A program made the translations under genes and the position numbers. Below the pieces are notes generated by a model, which ran no database searches, was not told the origin of the DNA, and saw only the letters and a list, made by a program, of their open reading frames with translations. Positions 22,520-31,370 of a stretch of DNA of 64,000 nucleotides are shown piece after piece; within the stretch, counting starts at the first letter, position 1; each line of letters begins with the position of its first letter. This stretch comes from Solilutibacter tolerans (GTDB taxonomy: Bacteria; Pseudomonadota; Gammaproteobacteria; Xanthomonadales; Xanthomonadaceae): NCBI RefSeq assembly GCF_900155935.1, contig NZ_FTLW01000004.1, positions 349,677 to 413,676 on the forward strand, in the 5' to 3' direction.

Positions 22520-23210
22520 TTACTGCGGGGGATATAGTTCGTCCCATTTATTTCTATAGTGCGCCTTCAAACTTTCCATAGCGCCAGTATCGCTTTCTGC
22601 GTTCTTAAATGCATTTACAACCACGCCAACGCCATCAAAAATGTTGTTATTGTTCGGCACCATTCCAGTTCGCTCTAGAGTTTTGTATGTCTCAAACGAG
22701 GCAATTGCTTCGTTGTAAGCCCATTGTTCCTTAGTAACTAATCCGTCAGGCATGGTTCTGTGTATGTGATGATATATTTCGTGAGTTAATTTAAACAGGG
22801 AGTCAGAGAGCATGCTATTGCTGGGTGTTAGCATTATTTGTGGCAAATCAATGTGCGGCGGCGGGCCTCGATGAAAAAGTGCAGATGAGGCATTTGTTAC
22901 AGTAAAAAAATCCTCCTTGCGATATGAAACTAGCGAACGCGGCCATTAGCTGAGGGTCTTTAAAAATTTCAGCCTTCAGTATCTGGTTTAGCCTCTGAAA
23001 CTCAGAGCTTGAGATTAGGGTTTCAGTATCTGGATCGACTTCAATAATTAGCCCGCCTTCCTCTACCGGGTAATCCTCTTCGCTAGGCTGTCCACCTTGA
23101 CTTCCTCCAAAGAAATCAAATACAGCAGCCATATTGGCAAAGTTGGAAAAAAGAGCTGGGTCGGCAGATGCTGTAACTGTGATTGTTTCAATGTGGCCTG
23201 GCTCACTCAT
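22520..23210 (-). pseudogene. HExxH-motif protein, frameshifted at a T7 run
   Basis: Two reading frames, 22848-23210 and 22520-22846, join into one ~229-residue protein if one base is removed from the seven-A run at 22904-22910 (T7 on the coding strand). In the uncorrected frame the N-terminal half ends in an out-of-place Cys-rich tail. In the corrected frame it continues through GFFTVTNASSALFHRG into LFKLTHEIYHHIH. HEIYH fits the zinc-protease HExxH motif, and NEAIASFETYK about 20 residues on could supply the third ligand. The N-terminus (HIETITVTASADP) has no signal peptide. GGAGG lies 8 bases before the ATG at 23210. I do not recognise the family. The frameshift may be a real lesion, a phase-variable switch or a sequencing error. 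Confidence 0.7.
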
Positions 23211-23225
23211 ATCACTATCCTCCAT

Positions 23226-23542
23226 GAAAAGTGAAGTGCTGTAAAAGCTAGCAGCTATCAGATTCTAGAACACGAAGCTTCGCAATATCACATAGATATT
23301 CGGGATGTGTAATGCTTCAATGTTAAGTAAAGATGGCAGAACTTAGTGGATGTATTATCAAGCTCAACTGTTATCAGAATTATTGTTACGTCATGATGAC
23401 GGAGAAGTTTAAACAATCTAAAAAGGTGTCTAAAAAGGTGTCAGGGACAATTTAACCAAGACGGCTTGATCGTTTTTTCTGCGTGATGAAAAAGCCCCGG
23501 GAAACCGGGGCTTTTTACTTGCATTGCAGAATCAAACGGTAA
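23226..23542. other. Intergenic, AT-rich, with short repeats and a terminator
   Basis: No gene is visible. The interval contains a short direct repeat AAAAAGGTGTC, twice in tandem around 23417-23443, the second copy continuing into AGGGACAATTT. It also contains the second copy of the acnB-terminator repeat. The sequence is distinctly AT-richer than the flanking housekeeping genes. Confidence 0.6.
23464..23515. repeat. Direct repeat copy 2 with terminator hairpin
   Basis: Second copy of the element at 21835-21886. The stem AAGCCCCGG / CCGGGGCTT with GAAA loop is identical and the preceding GCTTGATCGTTTT resembles the acnB 3' end. On the minus strand the flanking A residues give a T-run, so it can also terminate hflD transcripts coming the other way. 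Confidence 0.65.
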
Positions 23543-24163
23543 TCAGGTCCCGGCAAGCAACGCTGTCGCCGCGCGTTTCATCTCGCTCCGTTTGAGCAGG
23601 AAGTCCCATTGCGTGCCGCCCATCTGCCGCCACAGCACGGCAGAGCGAATCGCCGCCAGCAGCAGCGCACGAATCTCGCCGACCACCTGTGATTGCGCGA
23701 GGTAATGCGGGTTGCCTTGCACCATCACCTTCGGTTTCATCGGGCTGAGCGTGGTCGCATAAATGTCGCCCAGCTTGGCGAGGATGTCTGGGTGTGTCGC
23801 GCCATCGTTGTGCGCTTGCCCGGCAAGCTTGGCAACGGCGCTGCGGACGTCTTCCATCGCATCGGCATCGCGGCTGAAGTTGCGCTCCAGCTGCAGTACG
23901 GCCAATGCGATCTTTGGCAGTTGTGGGTCGCCCATTTGATTGTTCAGATAACCAATCACCGTGCGCAACCCATTGGCCACCGGCGCGACACCGCCATAGA
24001 TCTCCGCGACTGAATCCGCATCAATGCGCAGCACGCTGTCCATCGCGGTTTGCAGGCGTGCTTGATCCACGCGACCGTTCTCGGCCAGGTGCCGCACTTC
24101 CTGCAAAGCTTGCAGGAGACCGGCAAGGGCCATGACGCGTAGCGAGATCTGGTCGTCGTTCAT
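23543..24163 (-). CDS. hflD: HflD-family protein (DUF489, lysogenization regulator homolog)
   Basis: A 206-residue, mostly helical, peripheral membrane protein. In E. coli HflD opposes lambda CII; its host function is unclear. The pattern VMALAGLLQALQEVRHLAENG at the start and LPKIALAVLQLERNF in the middle are typical. GGAAC precedes the ATG. It lies 18 bases downstream of mnmA, the order seen in many gammaproteobacteria (nudJ-mnmA-hflD). Function in this organism is inferred by family only. Confidence 0.9.
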   Translation of the reverse strand: MNDDQISLRVMALAGLLQALQEVRHLAENGRVDQARLQTAMDSVLRIDADSVAEIYGGVAPVANGLRTVIGYLNNQMGDPQLPKIALAVLQLERNFSRDADAMEDVRSAVAKLAGQAHNDGATHPDILAKLGDIYATTLSPMKPKVMVQGNPHYLAQSQVVGEIRALLLAAIRSAVLWRQMGGTQWDFLLKRSEMKRAATALLAGT

Positions 24164-24181
24164 CGTGTTCCGTATTGGATT

Positions 24182-25306
24182 TCAGGTGTTGAACAATGTG
24201 TCGAAGTGCGTCCGTTGCAGCGGCGCATCGGTCGCTGCGATCACCGCGCCACCGAGGCATTCATCGCCAAGATAGAGCACGACCGATTGACCGGGGGTGA
24301 CCGCACGTTGGGGCGCATCGAAATGAATCAAGAGACCGCCATCTTCGCGCACTTCGACGCGGCAGGCTTCATCGGGCTGGCGGTAGCGCGTCTGCGCGGT
24401 ACATTCGAATGCTGCCGCGGGCGGTGCACCGGCGATCCAGTGTGCAGGCTCGGACAGCAGCCGCATCGACATCAAATACGGGCTGTCCACGCCTTGGTCG
24501 ATGGTGAGCGTGTTGCTGGCGACATCCTTGCCGACGACATACCACGGCGCCGCTTCGCGCCCTTTGACGCCACCGATATTAAGACCGCCACGCTGGCCCA
24601 GCGTGTGGAAGAACACGCCATCGTGTTGGCCCAGCAGCACGCCATCCGGGTCGCGGATTTCACCCGGCTGCATCGGCAAATACTGGGCGAGGAAGCTACG
24701 GAAATCGCGCTCGCCGATGAAACAGATGCCGGTCGAATCCTTTTTGTTGGCCGTGGCAAAAACTGCATCGGCCGCTAATTGGCGCACGGCGGGTTTTGGC
24801 AATTCACCCACCGGGAATTTGGTCGCGGCCAACTGCGTCTGCCCGAGTTGATGCAGGAAGTAGCTTTGGTCCTTGTTGCGATCCATCCCGCGCAGCAGGC
24901 GATGGCGACCATCGACTTCATCGGTCCGTGCGTAATGGCCGGTGGCGATGTAATCCGCCCCCAGTTCACGCGCGGCATCGAGGAAGTGCTTGAACTTGAC
25001 CTCGCGGTTGCACAGCACGTCGGGGTTGGGGGTGCGGCCTGCGGCGTATTCGTCCAGGAAATGCTGGAACACGCCATCCCAGTACTGCTGCGAGAAATCG
25101 CGAAAGTGGATCGGGATGCCCAGCTTGCCGGCGATGGCGACGGCATCGCGGCGATCATCTTCCGCACGACACTCGCCCGATCCATCATCGGCCCAGTTCT
25201 GCATGAACAGGCCCGCGATGGACTCCCCCTCGCGTTGCAGGAGGAGGGCGGCGACCGAGGAATCCACGCCGCCGGACAACCCGACGATCGTCCTTGCCTG
25301 GCTCAC
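24182..25306 (-). CDS. mnmA: tRNA-specific 2-thiouridylase MnmA
   Basis: Adds the 2-thio group to U34 of tRNA-Lys, -Glu and -Gln. The 374-residue length is standard. The N-terminal PP-loop is [15 protein letters not shown]. The two catalytic cysteines are in [12 protein letters not shown] and [12 protein letters not shown], and [10 protein letters not shown] is a family signature. The GTG at 25306 overlaps the upstream Nudix stop (GTGA). A tRNA-Glu substrate gene is also present in this window at 58582. Confidence 0.97.
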   Translation of the reverse strand: MSQARTIVGLSGGVDSSVAALLLQREGESIAGLFMQNWADDGSGECRAEDDRRDAVAIAGKLGIPIHFRDFSQQYWDGVFQHFLDEYAAGRTPNPDVLCNREVKFKHFLDAARELGADYIATGHYARTDEVDGRHRLLRGMDRNKDQSYFLHQLGQTQLAATKFPVGELPKPAVRQLAADAVFATANKKDSTGICFIGERDFRSFLAQYLPMQPGEIRDPDGVLLGQHDGVFFHTLGQRGGLNIGGVKGREAAPWYVVGKDVASNTLTIDQGVDSPYLMSMRLLSEPAHWIAGAPPAAAFECTAQTRYRQPDEACRVEVREDGGLLIHFDAPQRAVTPGQSVVLYLGDECLGGAVIAATDAPLQRTHFDTLFNT

Positions 25307-25782
25307 GCGATCTGCTGCGCGAGTTCGAGCGGTTGTTGGCGTCCTGCAAGGAAATCAGCCACGACTTGCCACACCAGCGGGCTGCGATGACGAGCACTTT
25401 CCGATTGCAGTTCTGCAGGCGTCCACCACACCGCGCGGACGATGCCTTCGTCCAGTTTTCGCTGGTCATCAAAGCCAAGTACTTCGCCGCAGAATGCAAA
25501 GCGCAGGTAATGGCGTCCGCCGCTACCATCGGGGTTGAGCGGTGCCTTCCATTGATAGGCACCGACAAAACCGGTCAGGCGCACATTCCAGCCGGTTTCT
25601 TCCAGTGCTTCGCGGATAGCGGCTTCTTGCAGGCTTTCATCGGGCTCCAGATGCCCGGCGGGTTGATTGATCACCAGCTGGCCGGCCACGCGTTCTTCCA
25701 CGCACAACAACTTGCCATCGCGCACAACGACGGTGGCGACGGTGACATCGGGTTGCCAGAAGCGGCCTTCGCGATAGCTCAC
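25303..25782 (-). CDS. nudJ: Nudix hydrolase, NudJ-like
   Basis: A 159-residue Nudix enzyme. The Nudix box is complete: [20 protein letters not shown] followed by TGW, fitting Gx5Ex7REUxEExGU. NudJ of E. coli hydrolyses thiamine pyrophosphate-pathway intermediates such as HMP-PP and some nucleoside di- and triphosphates. The call rests on the conserved neighbourhood (nudJ-mnmA-hflD) and on length. It starts with GTG one base after the upstream stop, and overlaps mnmA by 4 bases. Confidence 0.88.
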   Translation of the reverse strand: MSYREGRFWQPDVTVATVVVRDGKLLCVEERVAGQLVINQPAGHLEPDESLQEAAIREALEETGWNVRLTGFVGAYQWKAPLNPDGSGGRHYLRFAFCGEVLGFDDQRKLDEGIVRAVWWTPAELQSESARHRSPLVWQVVADFLAGRQQPLELAQQIA

Positions 25783-25783
25783 G

Positions 25784-26281
25784 TCAGAGATCGTCCTTGC
25801 CGGGGGTCAGCTCGGCTTCCATTTGGTCTGCGCTGTTGAAGGCGGCGGTAATGGCGGCATCGAGCGCATCCTTGTCGGCATCGGCCGGAATGCGGACGAT
25901 GAAGACAGCGGCAGTGCCTTGCTTGCCCCATCCCCCCATCTTGCTGGTCATCGATGCTTCGAGCAGGCGATTGGCCACTGCGCTGGGGAAAACGTCACTG
26001 CTGGCCTTGTAGCCGGGCGACCAGATTTCACGCACTTTGTAGCCTGCGTAATCGTCTACGGCCGAGCGCACGAAGACCAGTTGCGAGCGCCGGCCTTCTT
26101 CATCGATATCGAAGGTCATTTTGTAATCGCCATCGGCATCGACTTCGTATTTGTAGTCGAGCGCCTTGAGCTGCGCCGCGATGGCTGGGTCTGCCTGCGG
26201 CGTCGACGCCTGCGCCCACGCGGTGCCGGACAGGCCTAGGCTCAGGGATAAGAGGACGATGTGGATGCCAACAGAGCGCAT
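25784..26281 (-). CDS. Secreted protein of unknown function
   Basis: A 165-residue protein with a clear Sec signal peptide (residues 1-23, cleavage after AWA) and an alpha/beta mature part. A segment [28 protein letters not shown] recalls the YbjN/sensory-transduction-regulator fold, but that is only a resemblance. AAGGA precedes the ATG. It is first in the operon leading into nudJ, mnmA and hflD, with 1-base and overlapping junctions. Confidence 0.8.
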   Translation of the reverse strand: MRSVGIHIVLLSLSLGLSGTAWAQASTPQADPAIAAQLKALDYKYEVDADGDYKMTFDIDEEGRRSQLVFVRSAVDDYAGYKVREIWSPGYKASSDVFPSAVANRLLEASMTSKMGGWGKQGTAAVFIVRIPADADKDALDAAITAAFNSADQMEAELTPGKDDL

Positions 26282-26353
26282 GCAGGGTTCCTTGAAAGGT
26301 CAGGGCATTATCGCCAGCGCCACTGGGCACGTCCATGCAGGCGGTGTCGACTT

Positions 26354-26359
26354 TATAAT
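26354..26359 (+). promoter_or_regulatory. Candidate -10 box for clpS
   Basis: A perfect TATAAT lies 45 bases before the chosen clpS ATG. No good -35 is visible at 17 bases, so this is tentative. An ATG only 7 bases after the box (26366) would be at the very start of the transcript. Confidence 0.4.
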
Positions 26360-26404
26360 CACGGCATGAGGTCGAATCCCCCGCTTAACCACCGCATCCG
26401 TGCC

Positions 26405-26731
26405 ATGTCCAACACCGAACGCCCTGATCGCGACCACGATCATGGGGCCGTGGTGGAGGTCGCCAAGCCCAAGCTGGCGCGCCCACCGTTGTACACCGTG
26501 CTGCTGCTGAACGATGACTACACCCCAATGGATTTCGTCATCGAAGTGTTGATGAACTTTTTCTCGATGAATGAGGAGAAAGCCACGCAGGTGATGCTGC
26601 ATGTCCACACCCGCGGGCGCGGCGTTTGCGGGGTCTACACCCGCGAGGTAGCTGAATCGAAGGTCGCTCAGGTGAACGATTTCGCACGCATGCACCAGCA
26701 CCCGCTGTTGTGCACGATGGAAAAAGCGTAG
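26405..26731 (+). CDS. clpS: ClpS adaptor protein
   Basis: Delivers N-end-rule substrates to ClpAP. From ATG at 26405 the protein has 108 residues. The ClpS core begins at [20 protein letters not shown], followed by [25 protein letters not shown], including the hydrophobic pocket that reads N-terminal Leu, Phe, Trp and Tyr. An in-frame ATG at 26366 would add 13 residues. It precedes clpA by 43 bases. The gene for Aat, which makes such N-termini, is 3 kb downstream. Confidence 0.95.
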   Translation: MSNTERPDRDHDHGAVVEVAKPKLARPPLYTVLLLNDDYTPMDFVIEVLMNFFSMNEEKATQVMLHVHTRGRGVCGVYTREVAESKVAQVNDFARMHQHPLLCTMEKA

Positions 26732-26774
26732 CGTCGTCCCCATAACGGTTGCAGTACCGTTTTCGGGATAAACC

Positions 26775-29081
26775 ATGTTCTCTAAAGACCTCGAACGCAG
26801 CATCCATCGCTCCTACCAGCTGGCCCGCGAGGCCAAGCACGAATACATGACCGTGGAGCACTTGCTCTTGGCGCTGCTGGACGACCCGGCCGCGCAGGAA
26901 GTGCTGCGCGCCTGTCATGCCGACTCTGACCGCCTGCGCCGCGAGTTGGAGCAGGGCATCAACGAGTCGGTCTCGGTGCTGCCGGGCGATGACGGCCGCG
27001 ATACCCAGCCGACCATCGGTTTTCAGCGCGTGCTGCAGCGCGCCGTCTACAACGTGCAGTCCTCGGGCCGGAAAGAAGTGACCGGCGCCAATGTCTTGGT
27101 CGCCATCTTCGGCGAAAAAGACTCATTGGCGGCGTATTACCTGAATCAGCAGGATGTCACCCGTTTGGATGTGGTCAATTTCATTTCCCACGGTATTTCC
27201 AAGCTGGGCGATGACGGCGAGCCAGCCAGCCAGCCGGAAGGTGAGGGCGACCACGAGGGGGGTTCCGCCGAAGCCGCGGCGGAAGGCAAGGGCGATGCGC
27301 TGGCCGAATTCGCGGCAGATCTCAACGCGGCAGCGCTGGAAGGCCGCATCGACCCGCTGGTGGGCCGTGGCGAGGAAATTGAGCGCACCATCCAGGTGCT
27401 GTGCCGCCGCCGCAAGAACAACCCGCTGTACGTGGGTGAGGCGGGTGTGGGCAAGACCGCGCTGGCCGAAGGCCTGGCCCGTCGCATCGTCGAAGGCAGC
27501 GTGCCCGAGGTACTGAAGGACGCCACCATCTACTCGCTGGACCTGGGTGCGCTGGTCGCCGGCACCAAGTACCGCGGCGACTTCGAGAAGCGCCTGAAAG
27601 CGGTGCTGAAACGCTTGAAGGAAATCCCAGGCTCCATCCTCTTCATCGACGAGATCCACACCATCATCGGTGCCGGTTCGGCCTCGGGCGGGGCGATGGA
27701 CGCGAGCAATCTGATCAAGCCGATGCTGGCCTCGGGTGAGCTGCGCTGCATTGGTTCCACCACGTTCCAGGAATACCGCGGCATCTTCGAGAAGGACCGT
27801 GCGCTGGCGCGCCGCTTCCAGAAGATCGACGTGGTCGAGCCGACTGTAGGCGAAGCGGTGGAGATCCTGCGCGGGCTCAAGACCAAGTACGAAGAACATC
27901 ACGGCGTGCGTTACGACGACGAGGCGATCCAGGCGGCCGTTGATCTGTCGGTCAAGCACATCCATGACCGTTTGCTGCCGGACAAGGCCATCGACGTGAT
28001 CGACGAGGCCGGCGCCCGCCAGCGCCTGCTGGACGAGGCCGCGCGCAAGCAGAACATCGACGTGGAGGAGATCGAGACCATCGTCGCCAAGATGGCGCGG
28101 ATCCCGGCCAAGCAGGTGTCCAATTCCGACAAGGACGTGCTGCAGCACCTGGAGCGCAACCTGAAGATGGTGATCTTTGGCCAGGACCCGGCCATCGAGA
28201 CCCTCAGCAGCGCGATCAAGCTCTCGCGCTCAGGGTTGGGCAACCCGGACAAGCCGATCGGCAGCTTCCTGTTCGCCGGCCCGACCGGTGTGGGCAAGAC
28301 CGAGGTGACCAAGCAGTTGGCGATGCAGCTCGGGATCGAGTTCGTGCGTTTCGACATGAGCGAGTACATGGAGCCGCATTCGGTCAGCCGCCTGATCGGC
28401 GCGCCGCCCGGCTATGTCGGCTTCGATCAGGGCGGACTCTTGACCGAGAAGGTCACCAAGACCCCGCACTGCGTGCTGCTGCTGGACGAGGTAGAGAAGG
28501 CGCATCCGGACATCTTCAACATCCTGTTGCAGGTAATGGACCGCGGCGTGCTGACCGACACCAACGGCCGCGAGGCGAACTTCCGCAATGTGATCCTGGT
28601 GATGACGACCAATGCCGGGGCGACCCAAGCCTCGCGTCGCAGCATCGGCTTCACCCAGCAGGACCACAGCACCGATGCGATGGAAGTGATCCGCCGCGGC
28701 TTCACCCCGGAGTTCCGCAACCGCCTGGACGCGGTGGTGCAGTTCCAGCCGCTCGGCTTCGACCATATCTTGCGCGTGGTGGACAAGTTCCTGATCGAGC
28801 TGGAAACCCAGCTGCACGAGAAGCACGTGACGCTCTCCGCCACCCAGGAAGCGCGCGATTGGCTGGCCAAGCATGGCTTCGACCCGCTGATGGGTGCACG
28901 CCCGATGGCTCGCGTGATCCAGGACAAGATCAAGCGCCCGCTGGCCGACGAGCTGCTGTTCGGCAAGCTCATCGAAGGCGGTCATGTGGATGTCGACGTC
29001 AAGGACGACACCCTGGTGCTGGACGTGCAAGCCGCACCCGAGCGCAAACCGCAGGCGGAAACCGCTTCGATCGACGCCTGA
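26775..29081 (+). CDS. clpA: ATP-dependent Clp protease ATP-binding subunit ClpA
   Basis: AAA+ unfoldase partner of ClpP. The 768 residues fit E. coli ClpA (758). Domain order: Clp N-domain (residues 1-140), an acidic linker at ~145-170, AAA-1 with Walker A GEAGVGKTAL and Walker B ILFIDEIHT, then AAA-2 with Walker A GPTGVGKTEV and Walker B VLLLDEVEKAHP. There is no ClpB-type middle coiled coil. IGL-type loop sequence for ClpP docking is expected before the second sensor but was not pinned down. A bidirectional terminator follows. Confidence 0.97.
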   Translation: MFSKDLERSIHRSYQLAREAKHEYMTVEHLLLALLDDPAAQEVLRACHADSDRLRRELEQGINESVSVLPGDDGRDTQPTIGFQRVLQRAVYNVQSSGRKEVTGANVLVAIFGEKDSLAAYYLNQQDVTRLDVVNFISHGISKLGDDGEPASQPEGEGDHEGGSAEAAAEGKGDALAEFAADLNAAALEGRIDPLVGRGEEIERTIQVLCRRRKNNPLYVGEAGVGKTALAEGLARRIVEGSVPEVLKDATIYSLDLGALVAGTKYRGDFEKRLKAVLKRLKEIPGSILFIDEIHTIIGAGSASGGAMDASNLIKPMLASGELRCIGSTTFQEYRGIFEKDRALARRFQKIDVVEPTVGEAVEILRGLKTKYEEHHGVRYDDEAIQAAVDLSVKHIHDRLLPDKAIDVIDEAGARQRLLDEAARKQNIDVEEIETIVAKMARIPAKQVSNSDKDVLQHLERNLKMVIFGQDPAIETLSSAIKLSRSGLGNPDKPIGSFLFAGPTGVGKTEVTKQLAMQLGIEFVRFDMSEYMEPHSVSRLIGAPPGYVGFDQGGLLTEKVTKTPHCVLLLDEVEKAHPDIFNILLQVMDRGVLTDTNGREANFRNVILVMTTNAGATQASRRSIGFTQQDHSTDAMEVIRRGFTPEFRNRLDAVVQFQPLGFDHILRVVDKFLIELETQLHEKHVTLSATQEARDWLAKHGFDPLMGARPMARVIQDKIKRPLADELLFGKLIEGGHVDVDVKDDTLVLDVQAAPERKPQAETASIDA

Positions 29082-29106
29082 TCCGAAGCCACATCCAGCA
29101 ACAAAA

Positions 29107-29130
29107 AAAGCGGCCTTTCAGGGCCGCTTT
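29107..29130. terminator. Bidirectional terminator between clpA and infA
   Basis: AAAGCGGCC and GGCCGCTTT form a 9-bp stem around TTTCAG. On the minus strand the stem is followed by seven T, good for infA; on the plus strand by TTTCTTG for clpA. Confidence 0.85.
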
Positions 29131-29180
29131 CTTGTCTGGGCGATGCGCTAGGCGACGTCGCCAGATCTAATTCGGATGGA

Positions 29181-29399
29181 TCACTTCATGCGATAGGTGA
29201 TGCGACCTTTGGTGAGGTCGTACGGGGTCATTTCGACCTTGACCTTGTCGCCGGTGAGGATGCGGATGTAGTGCTTGCGCATGCGTCCGGAAATGTGGGC
29301 AATGATTTCATGCCCGTTCTCGAGCTTCACCCGGAACATGGTGTTGGGAAGGGTCTCGCTGATGGTCCCTTCAAACTCGATGACGTCGTCTTTAGCCAT
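29181..29399 (-). CDS. infA: Translation initiation factor IF-1
   Basis: A 72-residue S1/OB-fold protein that occupies the ribosomal A site during initiation. [20 protein letters not shown] is the family start, and the protein ends KGRITYRMK. The ATG at 29399 gives the exact standard length; 24 extra upstream residues in frame were rejected. Lies between clpA and aat, as in many Xanthomonadaceae. Confidence 0.97.
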   Translation of the reverse strand: MAKDDVIEFEGTISETLPNTMFRVKLENGHEIIAHISGRMRKHYIRILTGDKVKVEMTPYDLTKGRITYRMK

Positions 29400-29486
29400 A
29401 AATCCACGAAAAATGCGCCGAAGCGGCGCGGAGAACGCAACATTGTGCCACGTCCGGCCATGATCAAGCAAAAATCGTTCGCACGT

Positions 29487-30227
29487 TCAGGCGGGGTTGG
29501 CCAGGGCGCTGGCGGGCAGGGTGCCGAATCGGTCGTCCCACGGACCGGCCAGTGTTGCCTGTTGGACTTGATGGCGGACGATGTGCAGGAAGTCGCCCCG
29601 CGGCATCGATAGCGCGCCCAAGGTCTGCAGATGCGGGTTTTCCACCTGCGCATCGATCAAGGGCCAGCCTTGGCGATGGAGGAAATGGGCCAACCCGGCG
29701 ATGGCCACCTTCGACCCGCCGGATTGCGCGGAGAACATCGACTCGCCAAAGAACATCTGGCCGACGGCAACACCATAAATGCCGCCGACGAGCGCCTCGC
29801 CATCGAGCACTTCCACCGAATGCGCGTGGCCTTGTCGATGCAGCGCGAGGTAAGCGGCCTGCATCTCTCGCGTGATCCAGGTGCCGCGCTGACCGGGGCG
29901 AGGCGTGCTGGCGCAGGCCGCGATCACGGCCTCGAAAGCGGTGTCGGCGCGCAACGTCCAGGGGCTGTGTCGAAGCTGCCGCCTGAATTTGCTGGACAAC
30001 CGCACGCCATCCGTTCTGAACACCATGCGCGGGTCCGGTGACCACCAGAGGATGGGCTCGCCCTCGGAGAACCACGGGAAGATGCCGCGACCGTAGGCGC
30101 TCAGCAGCCGAGGCACAGACAAGTCGCCGCCGGCGGCCAGCAAGCCGTTGGGATCACGCAGCGCCGATTCAACCGGCGGGAAGGGCGCGAGGGGATCCGC
30201 CTCCAACCAGGGCAGGGCGATGCTCAC
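29487..30227 (-). CDS. aat: Leucyl/phenylalanyl-tRNA-protein transferase
   Basis: Attaches Leu or Phe from tRNA to proteins starting with Lys or Arg, creating primary N-end-rule degrons for ClpS/ClpAP. The 246-residue protein contains the family signatures GLLAAGGDLSVPRLLSAYGR, GIFPWFSEGEPILWWSPDPR and MFFGESMFSAQSGGSKVAI. It starts with GTG, overlapping the stop of the upstream acyltransferase gene by 4 bases. Together with clpS and clpA it completes the pathway within 4 kb. Confidence 0.97.
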   Translation of the reverse strand: MSIALPWLEADPLAPFPPVESALRDPNGLLAAGGDLSVPRLLSAYGRGIFPWFSEGEPILWWSPDPRMVFRTDGVRLSSKFRRQLRHSPWTLRADTAFEAVIAACASTPRPGQRGTWITREMQAAYLALHRQGHAHSVEVLDGEALVGGIYGVAVGQMFFGESMFSAQSGGSKVAIAGLAHFLHRQGWPLIDAQVENPHLQTLGALSMPRGDFLHIVRHQVQQATLAGPWDDRFGTLPASALANPA

Positions 30228-31363
30228 GGATCCGGTTCGGTCGCTTTGAAGGGCGAATGCTGCATGGCTTGGCGTGCGTAGCGGCGTACCGAGGCCACTT
30301 CATCCGCGCACCAGGCATCCAGTGCGTGGCGGAAGCGCGCATCGGCTACCCAATGCCGGCTGCGCACGGGGGTGGGCAAGAAGCCGCGGGCCAGCTTGTG
30401 TTCGCCTTGGGCACCGGGCTCAAACCGGGTCAGGCCTTCGCGCAGACAGTAGTCGATGCCTTGGTAGTAGCAGGTCTCGAAGTGCAGGCCCGGCAATTGC
30501 AGATGACTGCCCCAGTAACGGCCGTACAAGTTGCTGTCAGAGCGCAGGCAGAGCGCGCCGGCGATGGTTTCACCATCTAATTTGGCCAGTATGATCAATA
30601 GGTTGCGAGGCATTATTCGCGCGATTTCACGAATGAAATCCAGCGTCAATGCGGGCGAATTGCCGTACTCGGCGAAGGTCTGCAGGTAGAAGCCGTAAAT
30701 GGCGTCGATGTCGGCATCGCTGGCCTCGTCGCCATGCAGGTGGCGGAACGTCACTCCGGACTCGCGAACTTTGCGGCGCTCCTGGCGGATGTTCTTGCGA
30801 TGCTTGTGGTCCATCGCGCCAAGGAAATCCTCAAAGTCGCCCCAACCCGCGGCGTTATGCCACTGGTACTGGATGTCTTCGCGCAGCTGCCAATCCGGGC
30901 CGAAGCTCGCATCGTCCTCATGCTCGTGGAAGTTGACGTGCACCGAGGACAGTCCTTGCTCCGCGCACAAGGCGGCCATCACCGACGCCAGTTGGGCCCG
31001 CAAATCCGCCGTGGGGGCCAACAAGCGCGGCCCGGTGACCGGCGAGTAGGGCACGGCGGAGAGCCATTTCGGGAAGTAATCCAGCCCATGCTGGGCGTAG
31101 GCGCGGGCCCAGGCGTGATCGAACACGAACTCGCCATGCGAATTGGACTTGAGGTACATCGGCGCGGCGGCGACGAGCGTGTCGTCCTGCCACAGGGTCA
31201 GGTGATGCGGCATCCACCCCCAATCGGGGCGCAGGCAGCGCGTGCGCTCCATGGCGTGCAGGAAGGCGTGCGACACCAAGGGGTTGTCGCTGCCGTGCAG
31301 GGCATCCCAGGCGCTGGGCGAGATGTCAGCCAGCGAGGGCAACAGGCCCGCGGTCAAGGACAT
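30224..31363 (-). CDS. GNAT-like acyltransferase, DUF482 / COG3146 family
   Basis: A 379-residue soluble protein of the DUF482 family, which has a double GNAT fold related to FemAB peptidyl transferases. Typical parts are NPLVSHAFLHAMERTRC near residue 28, KHRKNIRQERRKVRESGV at mid-protein and RFEPGAQGEHKLARGF near the end. The substrate is not established. It overlaps aat by 4 bases and follows the DUF445 gene by 7 bases, so the three are co-transcribed. Confidence 0.88.
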   Translation of the reverse strand: MSLTAGLLPSLADISPSAWDALHGSDNPLVSHAFLHAMERTRCLRPDWGWMPHHLTLWQDDTLVAAAPMYLKSNSHGEFVFDHAWARAYAQHGLDYFPKWLSAVPYSPVTGPRLLAPTADLRAQLASVMAALCAEQGLSSVHVNFHEHEDDASFGPDWQLREDIQYQWHNAAGWGDFEDFLGAMDHKHRKNIRQERRKVRESGVTFRHLHGDEASDADIDAIYGFYLQTFAEYGNSPALTLDFIREIARIMPRNLLIILAKLDGETIAGALCLRSDSNLYGRYWGSHLQLPGLHFETCYYQGIDYCLREGLTRFEPGAQGEHKLARGFLPTPVRSRHWVADARFRHALDAWCADEVASVRRYARQAMQHSPFKATEPDP

Positions 31364-31370
31364 GGCGGCC

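Noticed and set aside
22848..23210. Treating the N-terminal half of the HExxH gene as an independent small gene
   Set aside because: Its last 14 residues read as out-of-frame sequence, while removing one base of the T7 run gives a smooth continuation into the next frame.
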